A DNA stretch of 64,000 nucleotides from Saccharomyces uvarum. Lineage: Eukaryota > Ascomycota > Saccharomycetes > Saccharomycetales > Saccharomycetaceae. The stretch spans positions 434,001-498,000 of the forward strand of contig OX365940.1 in NCBI GenBank assembly GCA_947243795.1, written 5' to 3'. The notes beneath the pieces are model-generated. The model was not told the DNA's origin. It did not search any database and saw nothing but the letters and a program-made list of their open reading frames with translations. Every line of letters begins with the position of its first letter. Position 1 is the first letter of the stretch. A program made the translations under genes and the position numbers. Of this stretch, positions 43,449 to 54,525 are shown piece by piece.

Positions 43449-46400
43449 ATGGCTATCTTAAAGAGAGGGGCTAGAAAGAAAGTTCATCAGGAACCAGCCA
43501 AGCGTTCTGCAAATATCAAGAAAGCCACTTTTGATTCCTCGAAGAAGAAAGAAGTTGGTGTGTCTGATTTGACACTATTATCTAAAATATCCGATGAAGC
43601 TATCAATGAGAACTTGAAAAAAAGATTCCAGAATGCCACCATCTACACCTACATTGGCCACGTGTTGATTAGTGTCAATCCATTCAGAGATCTTGGAATA
43701 TATACAGATGCTATTATGGATGAATATAAAGGTAAGAATAGGTTGGAAGTTCCACCACATGTGTTCGCAATTGCAGAATCGATGTATTACAATATGAAAT
43801 CCTATAATGAGAACCAGTGTGTTATTATTTCAGGTGAATCAGGTGCGGGCAAAACTGAAGCGGCTAAGAGAATCATGCAATATATTGCAGCTGCTTCAAG
43901 CGCTCACACAGAATCAATTGGGAAAATTAAAGACATGGTTTTGGCCACCAACCCTTTGTTGGAATCTTTCGGCTGTGCAAAGACCTTGAGGAACAATAAC
44001 TCTTCCAGGCATGGTAAATATCTGGAAATCAAGTTCAATAATCAGTTTGAGCCATGTGCAGGTAATATTACAAATTACTTGTTAGAAAAGCAAAGGGTTG
44101 TGAGCCAAATTAAGAATGAAAGAAATTTTCACATATTTTATCAATTCACCAAAGGTGCTTCCGACGCCTATAGGCAAACTTTCGGTGTACAAAAACCAGA
44201 ACAATATGTTTACACAGCGGCTGCCGGATGTATATCAGCTGATACAATTGATGATTTGCAAGATTATCAAGAAACGCTAAAGGCCATGAAGGTCATCGGT
44301 CTCGGACAAGAGGAACAAGATCAAATATTCAGAATGTTGGCGGCAATCCTTTGGATTGGTAATATATCCTTTATTGAAAATGAAGAGGGAAATGCACAAG
44401 TCAGGGATACTTCTGTAACTGATTTTGTTGCTTATTTACTACAAATAGACGGTCAATTATTGGTCAAGTCATTAGTTGAGAGAATTATGGAAACCAATCA
44501 CGGTATGAAAAGAGGGTCTGTGTACCACGTTCCATTAAATATAGTTCAAGCAGATGCGGTGAGAGATGCTTTAGCAAAAGCTATTTACAATAACCTATTC
44601 GACTGGATTGTTGGCAGAGTTAACAAATCTTTGCAAGCGTTTCCTGGAGCTGAAAAATCCATTGGTATTCTTGATATCTATGGTTTTGAAATTTTCGAAC
44701 ATAACTCTTTTGAGCAAATTTGTATCAATTATGTTAACGAAAAGCTACAACAAATTTTTATCCAATTGACATTGAAATCTGAACAAGAAACTTACGAAAG
44801 AGAAAAAATTCAATGGACTCCAATCAAATACTTTGATAATAAGGTTGTTTGTGATTTGATTGAGGCTAGAAGACCTCCCGGTATTTTTGCCGCAATGAAT
44901 GATTCTGTTGCAACAGCACATGCTGATTCAAATGCAGCAGATCAAGCTTTTGCTCAACGTTTAAACCTGTTCACAACAAATCCACATTTTGAACTAAGAT
45001 CTAGCAAGTTTGTGATTAAGCACTATGCAGGTGATGTCACATACGATATCGATGGTATTACAGATAAAAACAAAGACCAATTACAAAAAGATTTGGTAGA
45101 ACTACTTGGTACTACTACTAATACATTTGTGGCCACGATTTTCCCAGATAGCGTTGATAAAGAGTCTAAAAGAAGACCACCGACAGCAGGTGATAAAATT
45201 ATAAAGAGTGCAAACGAGTTAGTTGAAACTTTATCAAAGGCCCAACCTTCTTACATCAGAACGATTAAGCCAAACGAAACCAAATCTCCTAATGATTATG
45301 ATGACCGCCAAGTCCTCCATCAAGTCAAGTATTTAGGTTTGCAAGAAAACGTACGTATCAGAAGAGCTGGTTTCGCATATAGGCAAGTATTTGAAAAGTT
45401 CGTAGAAAGATTTTATTTATTATCTACGCACTGTTCGTACGCTGGCGACTATACATGGCAAGGTGATACCTTAGAGGCTGTTAAGTACATTCTACAAGAC
45501 TCATCCATTCCACAACAGGAATATCAATTAGGTGTTACAAGTGTCTTTATCAAAACACCTGAAACCCTATTTGCTTTGGAGCATATGAGGGATAAATACT
45601 GGTATAATATGGCTGCCAGAATTCAACGTGCTTGGAGAAGATTTTTACAAAGGAGAATCGATGCCGCTATCAAGATTCAACGTACTATCAGAGAAAGAAA
45701 AGGAGGCAATAAGTACGAAAAACTTCGTGATTACGGTACGAAAGTCTTGGGTGGAAGAAAGGAAAGAAGATCCATGTCTTTGCTAGGTTACAGAGCCTTC
45801 ATGGGTGATTACCTATCGTGCAATGAATCCAAATCCAAAGGTGCGTACATAAAAAGGCAGACGGGTATTAAAGAAAGGATTATTTTTTCTATACATGGTG
45901 AAGCCTTGCATACAAAGTTTGGCCGTTCTGCACAAAGATTAAAAAAGACTTTTTTGCTATCTCCAACCACATTTTACATTGTAGGCCAAACTTTGGTTCA
46001 GAATGCTATGACGTATACGCAAGATTATAAAATCGATGTGCGGAGTATTCAAGCAGTTGGTTTGACTAATTTACAGGACGGATGGATCGGCATTAACATG
46101 ACTAATTCGGCTCAACCTGACCCGTTGATCAACACGTATTTCAAAACAGAACTAATAACACATTTAAAAAAACTTAACGATAAAATTCAGGTTAAAATAG
46201 GCCCAACAATAGAGTACCAAAAGAAACCTGGAAAATTACATTTAGTTAAATCTCAAGTCAGTGAATCAGCCCCCAAATACAGCGACATATATAAATCCAG
46301 TACTATATCTGTTCGTCGTGGAAACCCCCCTAATTCTCAAGTACATAAAAAACCGAGAAATAAGAGCTCAATTTCTTCAGTTTATCGTGCTAGTCCCTCA

Positions 46401-47111
46401 CAATCAACGAAAAGACCTGCCTCGAGAGTTCCCGCACAATCTCAACGAGTTCCAGCACAAGCTCAACGAGTTCCAGCACAAGCTCAACGAGGTCCTACTG
46501 CTCCGATTTCGAGAAACTCCAAAAAACCTGCTCCACCGCCGCCGGGAATGCAGAGCAGAGTTAATGCAAGAAGCTCTAATCCTGCCCATGCTCCAACCCA
46601 AAGAAGTGCTGCCGTTCCTGTTGCTACAGTTCAAGCCAATAGGCAGACCAGCGTACCTCCTCCACCTCCGCCACCTCCACCGGCTTCAAAACCAAAGGAG
46701 CCTATGTTTGAGGCAGCCTATGACTTTCCTGGTTCAGGCTCACCATCCGAGCTACCTTTGAAAAAAGGTGATGTAGTTTACATCACAAGGGAAGAACCAA
46801 GCGGATGGTCTCTTGGAAAACTTTTGGACGGTTCTAAAGAAGGTTGGGTCCCATCGGCATATATGAAACCGCATTCTGGAAGTAACAGTGTAGCTGTATC
46901 TCTCCCCCCACAGAATGGAACTTCTTCTCGGCCTGTTCAAAATTCTGAGCAGCAGAACAATGGCACTCAGACAGATATTTCCCCAGCAGCTAACCAAGCA
47001 AGTTTCGGTGATGGTTTGGCTAATGCACTAGCTGCGAGAGCAAATAAAATGAGACTAGAGAGTGATGGGGAGGAAGGTGCTAATGAAGACGAGGAGGAAG
47101 ACGATTGGTAG
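43449..47111 (+). CDS. MYO5: MYO5 type I myosin
   Basis: A 1220-residue class I myosin. The motor domain spans about 40-720, with P-loop GESGAGKT at 129-136 and the TEDS-site Ser357 (RGSVYHV), the target of Cla4/Ste20-type kinases. Two IQ motifs ([16 protein letters not shown]) follow near 725-760. Then come the lipid-binding TH1 domain (about 770-960), a Pro/Ala-rich TH2 region, an SH3 domain (about 1090-1145) and a C-terminal acidic Arp2/3-activating tail ending DDW. Myo5 drives actin assembly and force at endocytic patches. TH2 contains a short tandem repeat (see findings). Confidence 0.97.
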   Translation: MAILKRGARKKVHQEPAKRSANIKKATFDSSKKKEVGVSDLTLLSKISDEAINENLKKRFQNATIYTYIGHVLISVNPFRDLGIYTDAIMDEYKGKNRLEVPPHVFAIAESMYYNMKSYNENQCVIISGESGAGKTEAAKRIMQYIAAASSAHTESIGKIKDMVLATNPLLESFGCAKTLRNNNSSRHGKYLEIKFNNQFEPCAGNITNYLLEKQRVVSQIKNERNFHIFYQFTKGASDAYRQTFGVQKPEQYVYTAAAGCISADTIDDLQDYQETLKAMKVIGLGQEEQDQIFRMLAAILWIGNISFIENEEGNAQVRDTSVTDFVAYLLQIDGQLLVKSLVERIMETNHGMKRGSVYHVPLNIVQADAVRDALAKAIYNNLFDWIVGRVNKSLQAFPGAEKSIGILDIYGFEIFEHNSFEQICINYVNEKLQQIFIQLTLKSEQETYEREKIQWTPIKYFDNKVVCDLIEARRPPGIFAAMNDSVATAHADSNAADQAFAQRLNLFTTNPHFELRSSKFVIKHYAGDVTYDIDGITDKNKDQLQKDLVELLGTTTNTFVATIFPDSVDKESKRRPPTAGDKIIKSANELVETLSKAQPSYIRTIKPNETKSPNDYDDRQVLHQVKYLGLQENVRIRRAGFAYRQVFEKFVERFYLLSTHCSYAGDYTWQGDTLEAVKYILQDSSIPQQEYQLGVTSVFIKTPETLFALEHMRDKYWYNMAARIQRAWRRFLQRRIDAAIKIQRTIRERKGGNKYEKLRDYGTKVLGGRKERRSMSLLGYRAFMGDYLSCNESKSKGAYIKRQTGIKERIIFSIHGEALHTKFGRSAQRLKKTFLLSPTTFYIVGQTLVQNAMTYTQDYKIDVRSIQAVGLTNLQDGWIGINMTNSAQPDPLINTYFKTELITHLKKLNDKIQVKIGPTIEYQKKPGKLHLVKSQVSESAPKYSDIYKSSTISVRRGNPPNSQVHKKPRNKSSISSVYRASPSQSTKRPASRVPAQSQRVPAQAQRVPAQAQRGPTAPISRNSKKPAPPPPGMQSRVNARSSNPAHAPTQRSAAVPVATVQANRQTSVPPPPPPPPPASKPKEPMFEAAYDFPGSGSPSELPLKKGDVVYITREEPSGWSLGKLLDGSKEGWVPSAYMKPHSGSNSVAVSLPPQNGTSSRPVQNSEQQNNGTQTDISPAANQASFGDGLANALAARANKMRLESDGEEGANEDEEEDDW
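46425..46487 (+). repeat. 21-bp tandem repeat inside MYO5
   Basis: Three 21-bp units encode RVPAQxQ. The copies at 46446-46466 and 46467-46487 are identical; the first, at 46425-46445, is diverged. The unit length keeps the frame. The repeat lies in the Pro/Ala-rich TH2 region. Confidence 0.85.
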
Positions 47112-47262
47112 TTTACTGCAGTAGCAGATGTTTAATATGTAAGAGCAAATAAAATAAATTTGTATTTAATAAGAATTGATATATTTTGAGTGAAATGTAA
47201 AGTCTCCAAGTAAAGCAATTACTGCATATAAAGTGACAGAACCAGCTCAAATAAAAAAAGCC

Positions 47263-48867
47263 TCAAAATAGTGAAGAATAGCAAGCGCAAATGCCACTAA
47301 CTAGCATTACTACGGCTGATAGAGAGAGATATTGGCGAAGCCCCCATTTGTTGTCACCATTTCTATCAAACCAAGGTTTTCTTTCCAAGGCAAAACGAAG
47401 CAATTTTTCCTTTCGTTCATTGTTTGGAGGGTATCTCATAGAGAGAGTAAAGTCATTCCAATATGGCTGTTTAAAAACTATTCTTTCGTGGCTAAAGGTA
47501 TTAAATCCGTGAAGTCCACCATAATTACCATAACCCGAACTACCTATTCCACCAAACGGAGCGTCAGAAATAGCTACATGAACTACGGTATCACCGACAA
47601 CACAGCCACCAGACCTCAAGCGTGTCAGAATACGGTTAATTTCCGTTTGGTCATCAGAGAAAATGTATTGAACTAATGGAGTATCATGCTTTTTTAATAT
47701 TTCGTTAATTGTCTCATCAAGATTGTCGTACTCGATAATAGGTAGAACAGGTGCAAAATTTTCCTGTTTCATCAAAGGGTCATTCCAATCAATGTCGTAA
47801 ACTACAGTAGGTGGTACAATATGTAAGCTTGCGGCATCTGGGCCAATTGAACTTTTCACTGGTGAAATCTTGGTGCCTCTGGTTGAGTTTAATTTCTCCA
47901 TAGTATTTTCATAAGCATTTTTGTGGATCATGCGAGTGAAATCTGTTTCCGTACTAAAATCTGGATAGAACTCATTCAATACAGACTTGCACTCCTCAAG
48001 AACTTTTGGATACATAGATTTGTGAACTAACAAATAATCTGGAGAAACGCAAATTTGGCCAGAATTTCCAAAGGCGCCGCAGAAAATCCTCTTTACAGCA
48101 GTCTTTATGTTACTGGCCTTGAAATTTTCTGTGATAAAAGTCGGTGACTTACCACCCAATTCAAGTACACAAGGAGTTAAACTTTTCCCAGCCTTTTCAG
48201 CGACTATTGAGCCGACACGGGGAGAACCTGTATAAAAGATCATGTCAAATTTTCCACAATCTAGTAACCTTGTAGTTTCGTCTTTACCGCCCTGGACTAC
48301 GTCAATCAATCCGCGTGGAAAACCTGCAGTTGTTAACAAGTTTTCCATGGTAATAGCAGTTTGTGGTGTTGATTCACTGGGCTTTAAAATGACGGTATTA
48401 CCTGCAGCAAGAGCGGCAGCTAAGGGAGATAACGCTAAAAGTACAGGGAAATTAAACGGAGCAATAATCAAGACACTACCCCTCGAGATCCTTTCCACAA
48501 TTGTTTTACCGAACATGAATGGAGGAGAACGGTCACACACCTTTCTGAGCTTCATTATTTTAGGCAAAATTTCTATTAGATGAAGTATATCGTTCATAAG
48601 TTTCGTTGTTTCATTTGCAATCGATTCTAGCTTAGTCCGATGAAAGTCTTCATACATAGCATCGATCAGTTCCTCCTCATGGTCTTTCACAGCATAATAA
48701 AGCTTCTTCAATTGGAGCTGCCTGAACTGTAGATCTTTCTTTCTTGGGTCACTTTCATGGGACAGTTTTAGTTGTTTGTCGAAGAAGCAATCCCCGGAGG
48801 CTTTAATTTTTTGATCTATTTCAGATAGTTCCGTGTAACGCAGAATTTTACAATCAGTATTAGACAT
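47263..48867 (-). CDS. HFD1: HFD1 fatty aldehyde dehydrogenase
   Basis: A 534-residue class 3-type aldehyde dehydrogenase. The catalytic Cys273 is in GNSGQICVSP, the general-base Glu in LELGGK, and the cofactor region is around FYTGSPRVG. A C-terminal hydrophobic anchor lies at about 515-533, as in human ALDH3A2. Hfd1 oxidises hexadecenal in sphingosine-1-phosphate breakdown and also 4-hydroxybenzaldehyde in coenzyme Q synthesis. It is found on lipid droplets and the mitochondrial outer membrane. S. cerevisiae Hfd1 is 532 residues from memory. Confidence 0.96.
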   Translation of the reverse strand: MSNTDCKILRYTELSEIDQKIKASGDCFFDKQLKLSHESDPRKKDLQFRQLQLKKLYYAVKDHEEELIDAMYEDFHRTKLESIANETTKLMNDILHLIEILPKIMKLRKVCDRSPPFMFGKTIVERISRGSVLIIAPFNFPVLLALSPLAAALAAGNTVILKPSESTPQTAITMENLLTTAGFPRGLIDVVQGGKDETTRLLDCGKFDMIFYTGSPRVGSIVAEKAGKSLTPCVLELGGKSPTFITENFKASNIKTAVKRIFCGAFGNSGQICVSPDYLLVHKSMYPKVLEECKSVLNEFYPDFSTETDFTRMIHKNAYENTMEKLNSTRGTKISPVKSSIGPDAASLHIVPPTVVYDIDWNDPLMKQENFAPVLPIIEYDNLDETINEILKKHDTPLVQYIFSDDQTEINRILTRLRSGGCVVGDTVVHVAISDAPFGGIGSSGYGNYGGLHGFNTFSHERIVFKQPYWNDFTLSMRYPPNNERKEKLLRFALERKPWFDRNGDNKWGLRQYLSLSAVVMLVSGICACYSSLF

Positions 48868-49265
48868 TTTAGCGTCAAGGTCTATTTTTATTCGATTGCT
48901 TTACTATAACCTTTTATTACAAGTGGTCAACGCACGTTATTGTTCTCCCTTAACTTACATTATATTTTTCATTCTCGAGGTCGGAAGGTCAAACATGAAA
49001 ATCAAGAAAAATGAGCATATTGGCCCAATTGAGCTCAATGGAATAAATAGTACGGACCACTTGATATGAAATGTCTGAACTATGTAAAAAACTTTGAACT
49101 GATTGAAGCTTCAGTTCACTTGGATTGTCTATTTAGCTGGATATACCTATGAGGCAGCATGAAATGCACACCAAAATGGTATACGTCTATTGTATAAAAA
49201 TGCCTATATAAATTATGCTGTATCATTGAACGCTTGGAATTATTGTATTTTAATTCGCTATTTTG
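48868..49265. other. Intergenic HFD1 promoter / EUC1 3' end
   Basis: 398 bp between two tandem minus-strand genes. AT-rich; no feature recognised. Confidence 0.55.
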
Positions 49266-50660
49266 TTACTGTTCAGTGACGTGGTCGTTTTCGGGGGTGC
49301 GAGTACTGGTATTTGATACCCCGTTTAGTTGTTGTAGCGATAGTCTAGCTTCTCTTTCTTCCAATAAAAATATTCTTCTTGGCTTACCTCTTCTCTTTAG
49401 AGTCAACGAATAATCTTCAAGTTTATCCATTCTTTTAGAAAAGTACTCGTATAATTGAGACATCGATAATCGACAATGGTGACCCTTGAATGTGTTATTG
49501 CCTAATCGAATATTCTCTACCACTTTTATAGCTTGGTTCCTATTTATTTTATTATTAGGCAATGACAAACCATATTTGCTTGGATCTTCTTTTATATCTA
49601 TTATTCTTTTGATGATGGTCATCCTCTTGGTAAAAAGAGTTCTTTCTTTAGCTGATCGTCTCCAGGTGGAACCGTATCTTCTTTCAAGGGAAAGCACTGA
49701 TGGTTGCCCAGGCAAGCCTTCGAAATATTCACGAGCTGCATCTGTGACATTTTGAATTGCACGATTTAGTTTATAGGACGTTCCGACGTTCCTGTCGCTG
49801 TTCCTATCTCCATTCCCGTTTCCAGTGTCATGGTCCTGTTGACTGTTGTTATCATTGGCATTATGAATGGTATTCGGGTTATTGAGAGCAACACCCTCAT
49901 CATTAACGCTACCATCACTTTGACCTTCATCGTATTCTCCAGTTTCAAAGTCAGATAGTCCCGGTTCAGGCTTTACACGAGGATCGCCGGCGAGTATGCT
50001 TGCATGCATGCTATATTCTTGCCAATTCGTTAGTCTTGAGTGAGCCTGATGAGATTGCGTACTAGTTGATGGATTTCCAATACGAGCAGCTTCCTGAGGA
50101 GTAACATTTTCTCCAGTGTGATCTATAAATCTTATTCTTTCCCCGGTCATAATCCCCACCACCTCTTTGAAGACCTCTTTCAACGCAGAGACATCTTCAA
50201 CATACTTATTGATATCTTTGAATCCCTTTTCTAATTTTTTTTGGTTTTCTAGAAAGAAAAGCTCTTGTTCCTTTTTCATTAAACAGATTTCTTCCTTTAG
50301 GTTCGAATTCTGCTCTTCCATCCTGGTCAGCTGCGATATAAGAAATGCGTTGAAATTGGTTTCAGGAGGTTCTTTCGGCCTTCCAGAATCTGATCTAGTT
50401 GTGGAATCTGTTGCCGATGCTGATGTATGTGTTACTGAGGGTTGAACAGGGCCTGTCGGTCTGAAAAGGGGATTGATGTTGCGCCCTGGAACCATGTATC
50501 TATTTAACACAGTATGTCTTGATCCACCTGCTGGACTTGTTGCTGCAGCCTGGTGCCTTGGATCATGATGTCTACGTTCAGAGTCCCTGTCTGAATCATC
50601 CTCATCTAATGAGCTATATCCACCAAAGTTTTCTTCATAATTATATTCTCGAGCGGGCAT
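49266..50660 (-). CDS. EUC1: EUC1 DNA-binding transcription factor
   Basis: A 464-residue nuclear protein starting MPAREYNYEENFGGY. After an acidic, Arg/His-rich N-terminus there is a coiled coil (about 100-160, Glu/Lys/Leu-rich). A disordered Asn/Asp-rich linker leads to a Gcr1-like DNA-binding domain (GCR1_C, about 295-400) with SVLSLERRYGSTWRRSAKE. Euc1 (YMR111C) binds a set of promoter sites that become ubiquitin hotspots targeted by the SUMO-directed ligase Slx5/Slx8. The frame remains open 15 codons upstream, but the ATG at 50660 matches the known start. Confidence 0.92.
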   Translation of the reverse strand: MPAREYNYEENFGGYSSLDEDDSDRDSERRHHDPRHQAAATSPAGGSRHTVLNRYMVPGRNINPLFRPTGPVQPSVTHTSASATDSTTRSDSGRPKEPPETNFNAFLISQLTRMEEQNSNLKEEICLMKKEQELFFLENQKKLEKGFKDINKYVEDVSALKEVFKEVVGIMTGERIRFIDHTGENVTPQEAARIGNPSTSTQSHQAHSRLTNWQEYSMHASILAGDPRVKPEPGLSDFETGEYDEGQSDGSVNDEGVALNNPNTIHNANDNNSQQDHDTGNGNGDRNSDRNVGTSYKLNRAIQNVTDAAREYFEGLPGQPSVLSLERRYGSTWRRSAKERTLFTKRMTIIKRIIDIKEDPSKYGLSLPNNKINRNQAIKVVENIRLGNNTFKGHHCRLSMSQLYEYFSKRMDKLEDYSLTLKRRGKPRRIFLLEEREARLSLQQLNGVSNTSTRTPENDHVTEQ

Positions 50661-50950
50661 GTTTAGTTGATATAGAAGACTCTGGTTGTATTTCCTAAAC
50701 ACCACGCGATGCTATTCTATGCCACGACACGAACTTGGGTTACTAAACACTCTAGGTTTGTGATCTCTTTTGCACTCTCGTTCACGTTTCAGTTTAAATA
50801 CGCCTTCCTTTTTTTTTTTTCACTACTATTAAACTCATTTTCGTTCATTCAACGTAAGTAAGAATGAATTTAAATGGTATCTCTTCATATGAATGTGATA
50901 TGTATGTGATATGTAAATATTTAAATCTAGATGTCCCGGCTTCCATGAGC

Positions 50951-51298
50951 TTACTTGGATTTAGAAGGGTCCAGTATTACAGATAGTAAATCCAGCTGTT
51001 CCTCCATTTTTTCTGTGTCTTGACCTAGGGCCTTCTTGTTAACGTTAATGGGTAGTAGTCTGGTCCCAACGTTCTCGTCCAAGAGCTTTATTTCCTTGCG
51101 CAACTGTGTGGTTGATTTGTCTAGTAATTCGTAAAACTGTTTTACATGATTTTCAAATTGCGGTTTCACTGATTCATTACCACGTTTCAGTTCACCAAAT
51201 ATGAAAGTTACCTGGGACGCCTCTTGCAACATGGAGCACAGCTGGCTTTCTACTTCATTTAACGACTTCAAACGCTCTTGTACATATGGCGGCTGCAT
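50951..51298 (-). CDS. MED11: MED11 Mediator head subunit
   Basis: A 115-residue, mostly helical Mediator head protein. It starts MQPPYVQERLKSLNEVE and ends DLLSVILDPSKSK. Med11 pairs with Med22 and contacts TFIIH and Rad3/XPD; it is essential. The frame stays open upstream with further ATGs at 51331 and 51370, giving 126 or 139 residues. The start at 51298 coincides with the conserved N-terminus of the family and gives the 115-residue S. cerevisiae length as remembered, so I use it. Confidence 0.88.
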   Translation of the reverse strand: MQPPYVQERLKSLNEVESQLCSMLQEASQVTFIFGELKRGNESVKPQFENHVKQFYELLDKSTTQLRKEIKLLDENVGTRLLPINVNKKALGQDTEKMEEQLDLLSVILDPSKSK

Positions 51299-51836
51299 TG
51301 CTGTGTTGCCTCGTCCCTTCTCACTGTCCATAATGGCATGCTTGCACCGAGGTCTATTTTGATTCAACAACCTCTTCTTTGATTAGCGCGAAGAGATGAT
51401 TGATCCTTTTCCAACGCAAGTAAAGAAAAAGTCGAAAAAGTATCGAAATGAGACGTTGTACAATCTCCGAATAAGACTGTCTATCTACTTTGATCACTTT
51501 TAGAGAATAAAATCAGCGTTGTGATTGACTCTGTGGCAAGAACATACAAAGCTATAATAGAAAATGAGGGAACAAACTTGTTTGTAATTACACCTTTCCA
51601 GAACATTCCATACTGAATTTACTGGCTGATCTTAAATGCTGTAATCTTATTCACATAAAGAGTTGTAGTCCTCATGAAACCTTACTTCATTCGGGATTTT
51701 TCTTAGTGGAATAATGATTGAAAAATTGAGCCAAAAAAAAAATCAAGATGGTATTTACTGAAAAGGTATCAAACACACTAGTAGAGGACTGTATTTCTGT
51801 TGAGCCTTCCTAGCTTATTCACAGTTTGTTATCGAA
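51299..51836. promoter_or_regulatory. Divergent region MED11 / FOL3
   Basis: 538 bp between divergent starts. One TGACTC Gcn4-type core lies at 51526-51531. A poly-A run is at about 51734-51742. No gene is recognised. Confidence 0.5.
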
Positions 51837-53120
51837 ATGGCTATCGAGTTGGGACTTTCCCGTATTACCAGGCTATTAGAGCATTTGGGCAATCCTCAAA
51901 AGTCATTGAGAGTGTTGCACGTTGCAGGAACGAACGGCAAAGGGTCGGTTTGTAGTTACCTATCCTCTATATTGCAACAGAAACCGTACCACATTGGAAA
52001 ATTCACCACCCCGCACTTGGTCCATGTTACAGATTCCATTACCATCAATAACAAGCCGATCCCACTGGATCGATATCAAGATATTAGGCAGCAACTAGAA
52101 GCTTTAAACAAAACACACTCTTTGAAATGCACGGAATTCGAATTGCTAACGTGTACCGCATTCAAATATTTTTATGATGTCAAATGTCAATGGTGTGTTA
52201 TAGAAGTAGGCCTTGGTGGTAGATTGGATGCGACGAATGCTATTCCTGGTTCAAATAAAGCATGCTGCGGTATTACAAAAATCGGTTTAGACCATGAGAG
52301 CTTTTTAGGAAATACGTTGGCTGAAATTTCCAAAGAAAAGGCAGGTATAATTACAGAAGGAGTGCCCTTTACTGTAGTTGACGGAACCAACGATACAAGT
52401 GTCATAAATGTCGTGGAAGACAAGTGTAAAGCTTTGGGGTCTAAACTTTACGTTACTGATCCTAAACTTAATGGAAATATCATCGACACTAAAGCATGGG
52501 GTGTCTTCAACTTATCTAAGCTACCTCTGAACGGGGAATACCAGATATTCAACCTCAGAGTGGCTATAGGCATGTTAGATTACCTGCAGATAAACGGGCT
52601 TATTGATATTAGCAAGGATGAAGTGGGTTCGAGACTAGCAAAAGTAGACTGGCCGGGCAGATTGCATCGTATGGATTACTGCTATGACCAATTGAGTAAA
52701 AGAACATTGCCTATACTAATGGATGGCGCTCATAACGGCTCAGCCGCAATAGAGTTGGCCAAATACCTAAGAAAAGAATACGGAGACCAAGCTTTGACCT
52801 TTGTTATGGCTGTAACCGTCGGCAAAAACTTAGAGCCACTGTGCCAGCCTTTGTTGCGACCAATAGATCAACTTATCCTTACACAGTTTGATAACGTGGA
52901 AGGCATGCCCTGGATTCATGCCACCGAACCTGAAAAGATAAAAGATTTTATCTTGACTAAAGGATACACAGAGAACGTCATGATTGAAAGTAATTTGCAC
53001 CAGGTACTACCTTCTCTGGCTCTTACAACAGAGGATCAAAGACAACCAATTGTTGTATGCGGGTCATTATATTTATGTGGTGAATTGTTACGTATCCATA
53101 AAAATCATTTAAAAGAGTAA
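51837..53120 (+). CDS. FOL3: FOL3 dihydrofolate synthetase
   Basis: A 427-residue Mur-ligase-type enzyme that adds glutamate to dihydropteroate. The P-loop GTNGKGS is at residues 31-37, the folate-family signature VIEVGLGGRLDATN is in the middle, and the ligand motif LMDGAHN is C-terminal. It lacks an obvious mitochondrial presequence, which fits cytosolic Fol3 rather than Met7 (folylpolyglutamate synthetase). The length equals S. cerevisiae Fol3 from memory. It ends 61 bp from the convergent YMR114C. Confidence 0.95.
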   Translation: MAIELGLSRITRLLEHLGNPQKSLRVLHVAGTNGKGSVCSYLSSILQQKPYHIGKFTTPHLVHVTDSITINNKPIPLDRYQDIRQQLEALNKTHSLKCTEFELLTCTAFKYFYDVKCQWCVIEVGLGGRLDATNAIPGSNKACCGITKIGLDHESFLGNTLAEISKEKAGIITEGVPFTVVDGTNDTSVINVVEDKCKALGSKLYVTDPKLNGNIIDTKAWGVFNLSKLPLNGEYQIFNLRVAIGMLDYLQINGLIDISKDEVGSRLAKVDWPGRLHRMDYCYDQLSKRTLPILMDGAHNGSAAIELAKYLRKEYGDQALTFVMAVTVGKNLEPLCQPLLRPIDQLILTQFDNVEGMPWIHATEPEKIKDFILTKGYTENVMIESNLHQVLPSLALTTEDQRQPIVVCGSLYLCGELLRIHKNHLKE

Positions 53121-53181
53121 ATAAAGTAGCGAAAAAACAACACTATATAAAATATTGATAGAAAAAAAGGGTTTCAGAGAA

Positions 53182-54267
53182 TCACTTCTTCAATTCTTTC
53201 TTGCCTCTAGAATCTTTTTGATTTCCTAGCATATCCACTATATTCCTCTTCCTTTTTGTTCTCTTGTCCTTTGGCGATTTACTCTTTTTTTCCTTCTTCA
53301 CTTGATTGCCTACACTTGTTTCGTCTGCTGGAATTGTTCTCTCTTGCTCTTCCTTCTTAGGAAACTTTGAATATTTCTTCTCTTCATGGTCATCTTCGCT
53401 TTTGGCTGTTTCAGCATGACCTCCACTATCACCGATCTTTCCTTCATTGTCTGTTTTAAACCCGGCGCCTTTTTTTTCTGTCTTAACACTAAACATATCT
53501 GTATCTTCTTTAAAAAGTGGCTTAATTAACCGTTCTCCGGTGTTGCTAGTCTTCCCCACATCGTCTGTAACTTGATAGAATTGTAACTTCGATTCATTGT
53601 ACTCCGGCTTTAATAGTTTTAGCAATTCTTCGGTACTCCACTCCGTCTTAGTCACATTCATCCAAGCATCCCAGCTCTTGGTGCCAGGTTCCAGCACGCA
53701 GGGCATTCTTTCGTGTAGCCATTTTAGCTCCTCAGGTCCCTCTCCTGTAATTATGGTAAATGTATACAGGTCTTCCTTTTCCAAATAATCATACATTCCT
53801 GCTACAAACATCAACTTACCATCTCTTCTTGAAATAAAATAAGGGGTCTTCTTCTTTCCAACAGTTCTCCATTCAAAATATCCGCTCATTAGCACAGCAC
53901 ACCGTTTCTTCTCACAAGGTCTCATCCACATCTTGCTTTCTTGCAGATTCTCTAAACGGGCATTGAAGGTACGATACGTCTTGAATTGCGAAACATCCTT
54001 GGTCCAAAAGGGAACTAGGCCCCATCTCATAAATTGAATGGCTTTAGTATCGGGACGGTATACCGCGGAATATTTGGTGGGTGCAATATTATAAGAGGCT
54101 TCGAAGATGTCCTGATTGTCAGCGGCCTGATTTGGAGTTGTCTCCCCGTCTTGTGAATGTCGATCATTCGATGAGGTGTCCTTGGGTGTATTCACTGGTA
54201 TATTCCATTCCTCTAAGAGCCTAGGCAAATCTCCACTATCGTAAGCTAGGGCAAACCGGCCGCACAT
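53182..54267 (-). CDS. YMR114C: SRAP-domain protein, HMCES/YedK family (YMR114C)
   Basis: A 361-residue SRAP peptidase-like protein. The catalytic Cys2 follows the initiator Met (MCGRF) and would form a thiazolidine crosslink with abasic sites in single-stranded DNA. Other SRAP motifs include APTKYSAVYRP, MRWGLVPFW, FNARLENL (Asn), SGYFEW (Glu) and HERMPCVL (His). The C-terminal about 120 residues are a Lys/Glu-rich tail with KKEKKSK-type nuclear signals. By family the protein should shield abasic sites. S. cerevisiae YMR114C is about 368 residues from memory; the tail differs in length. Confidence 0.92.
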   Translation of the reverse strand: MCGRFALAYDSGDLPRLLEEWNIPVNTPKDTSSNDRHSQDGETTPNQAADNQDIFEASYNIAPTKYSAVYRPDTKAIQFMRWGLVPFWTKDVSQFKTYRTFNARLENLQESKMWMRPCEKKRCAVLMSGYFEWRTVGKKKTPYFISRRDGKLMFVAGMYDYLEKEDLYTFTIITGEGPEELKWLHERMPCVLEPGTKSWDAWMNVTKTEWSTEELLKLLKPEYNESKLQFYQVTDDVGKTSNTGERLIKPLFKEDTDMFSVKTEKKGAGFKTDNEGKIGDSGGHAETAKSEDDHEEKKYSKFPKKEEQERTIPADETSVGNQVKKEKKSKSPKDKRTKRKRNIVDMLGNQKDSRGKKELKK

Positions 54268-54525
54268 TTTGGGTTGCAGCTAGTTAGTTCAAACATTGAC
54301 CTGTTGTGCTCAAGAAAACTGTTCTTCCCCTTAGTTGCTCTCTTTCAATTTAGTCCCGTCAAATCCAGAATTTTCCTGGGGTTTCGGCCTTGTAAAAATG
54401 CTTTTGCACAATATCAACATTTTTACAATTAAGTAGACCCATTCCAATTAGTTATAGAGGGTTAAGGGCAAGGTAAAGTATCCCATCCAAGGAACCGGAA
54501 ATTAAAGAATCAACGTTTTTCTGCT

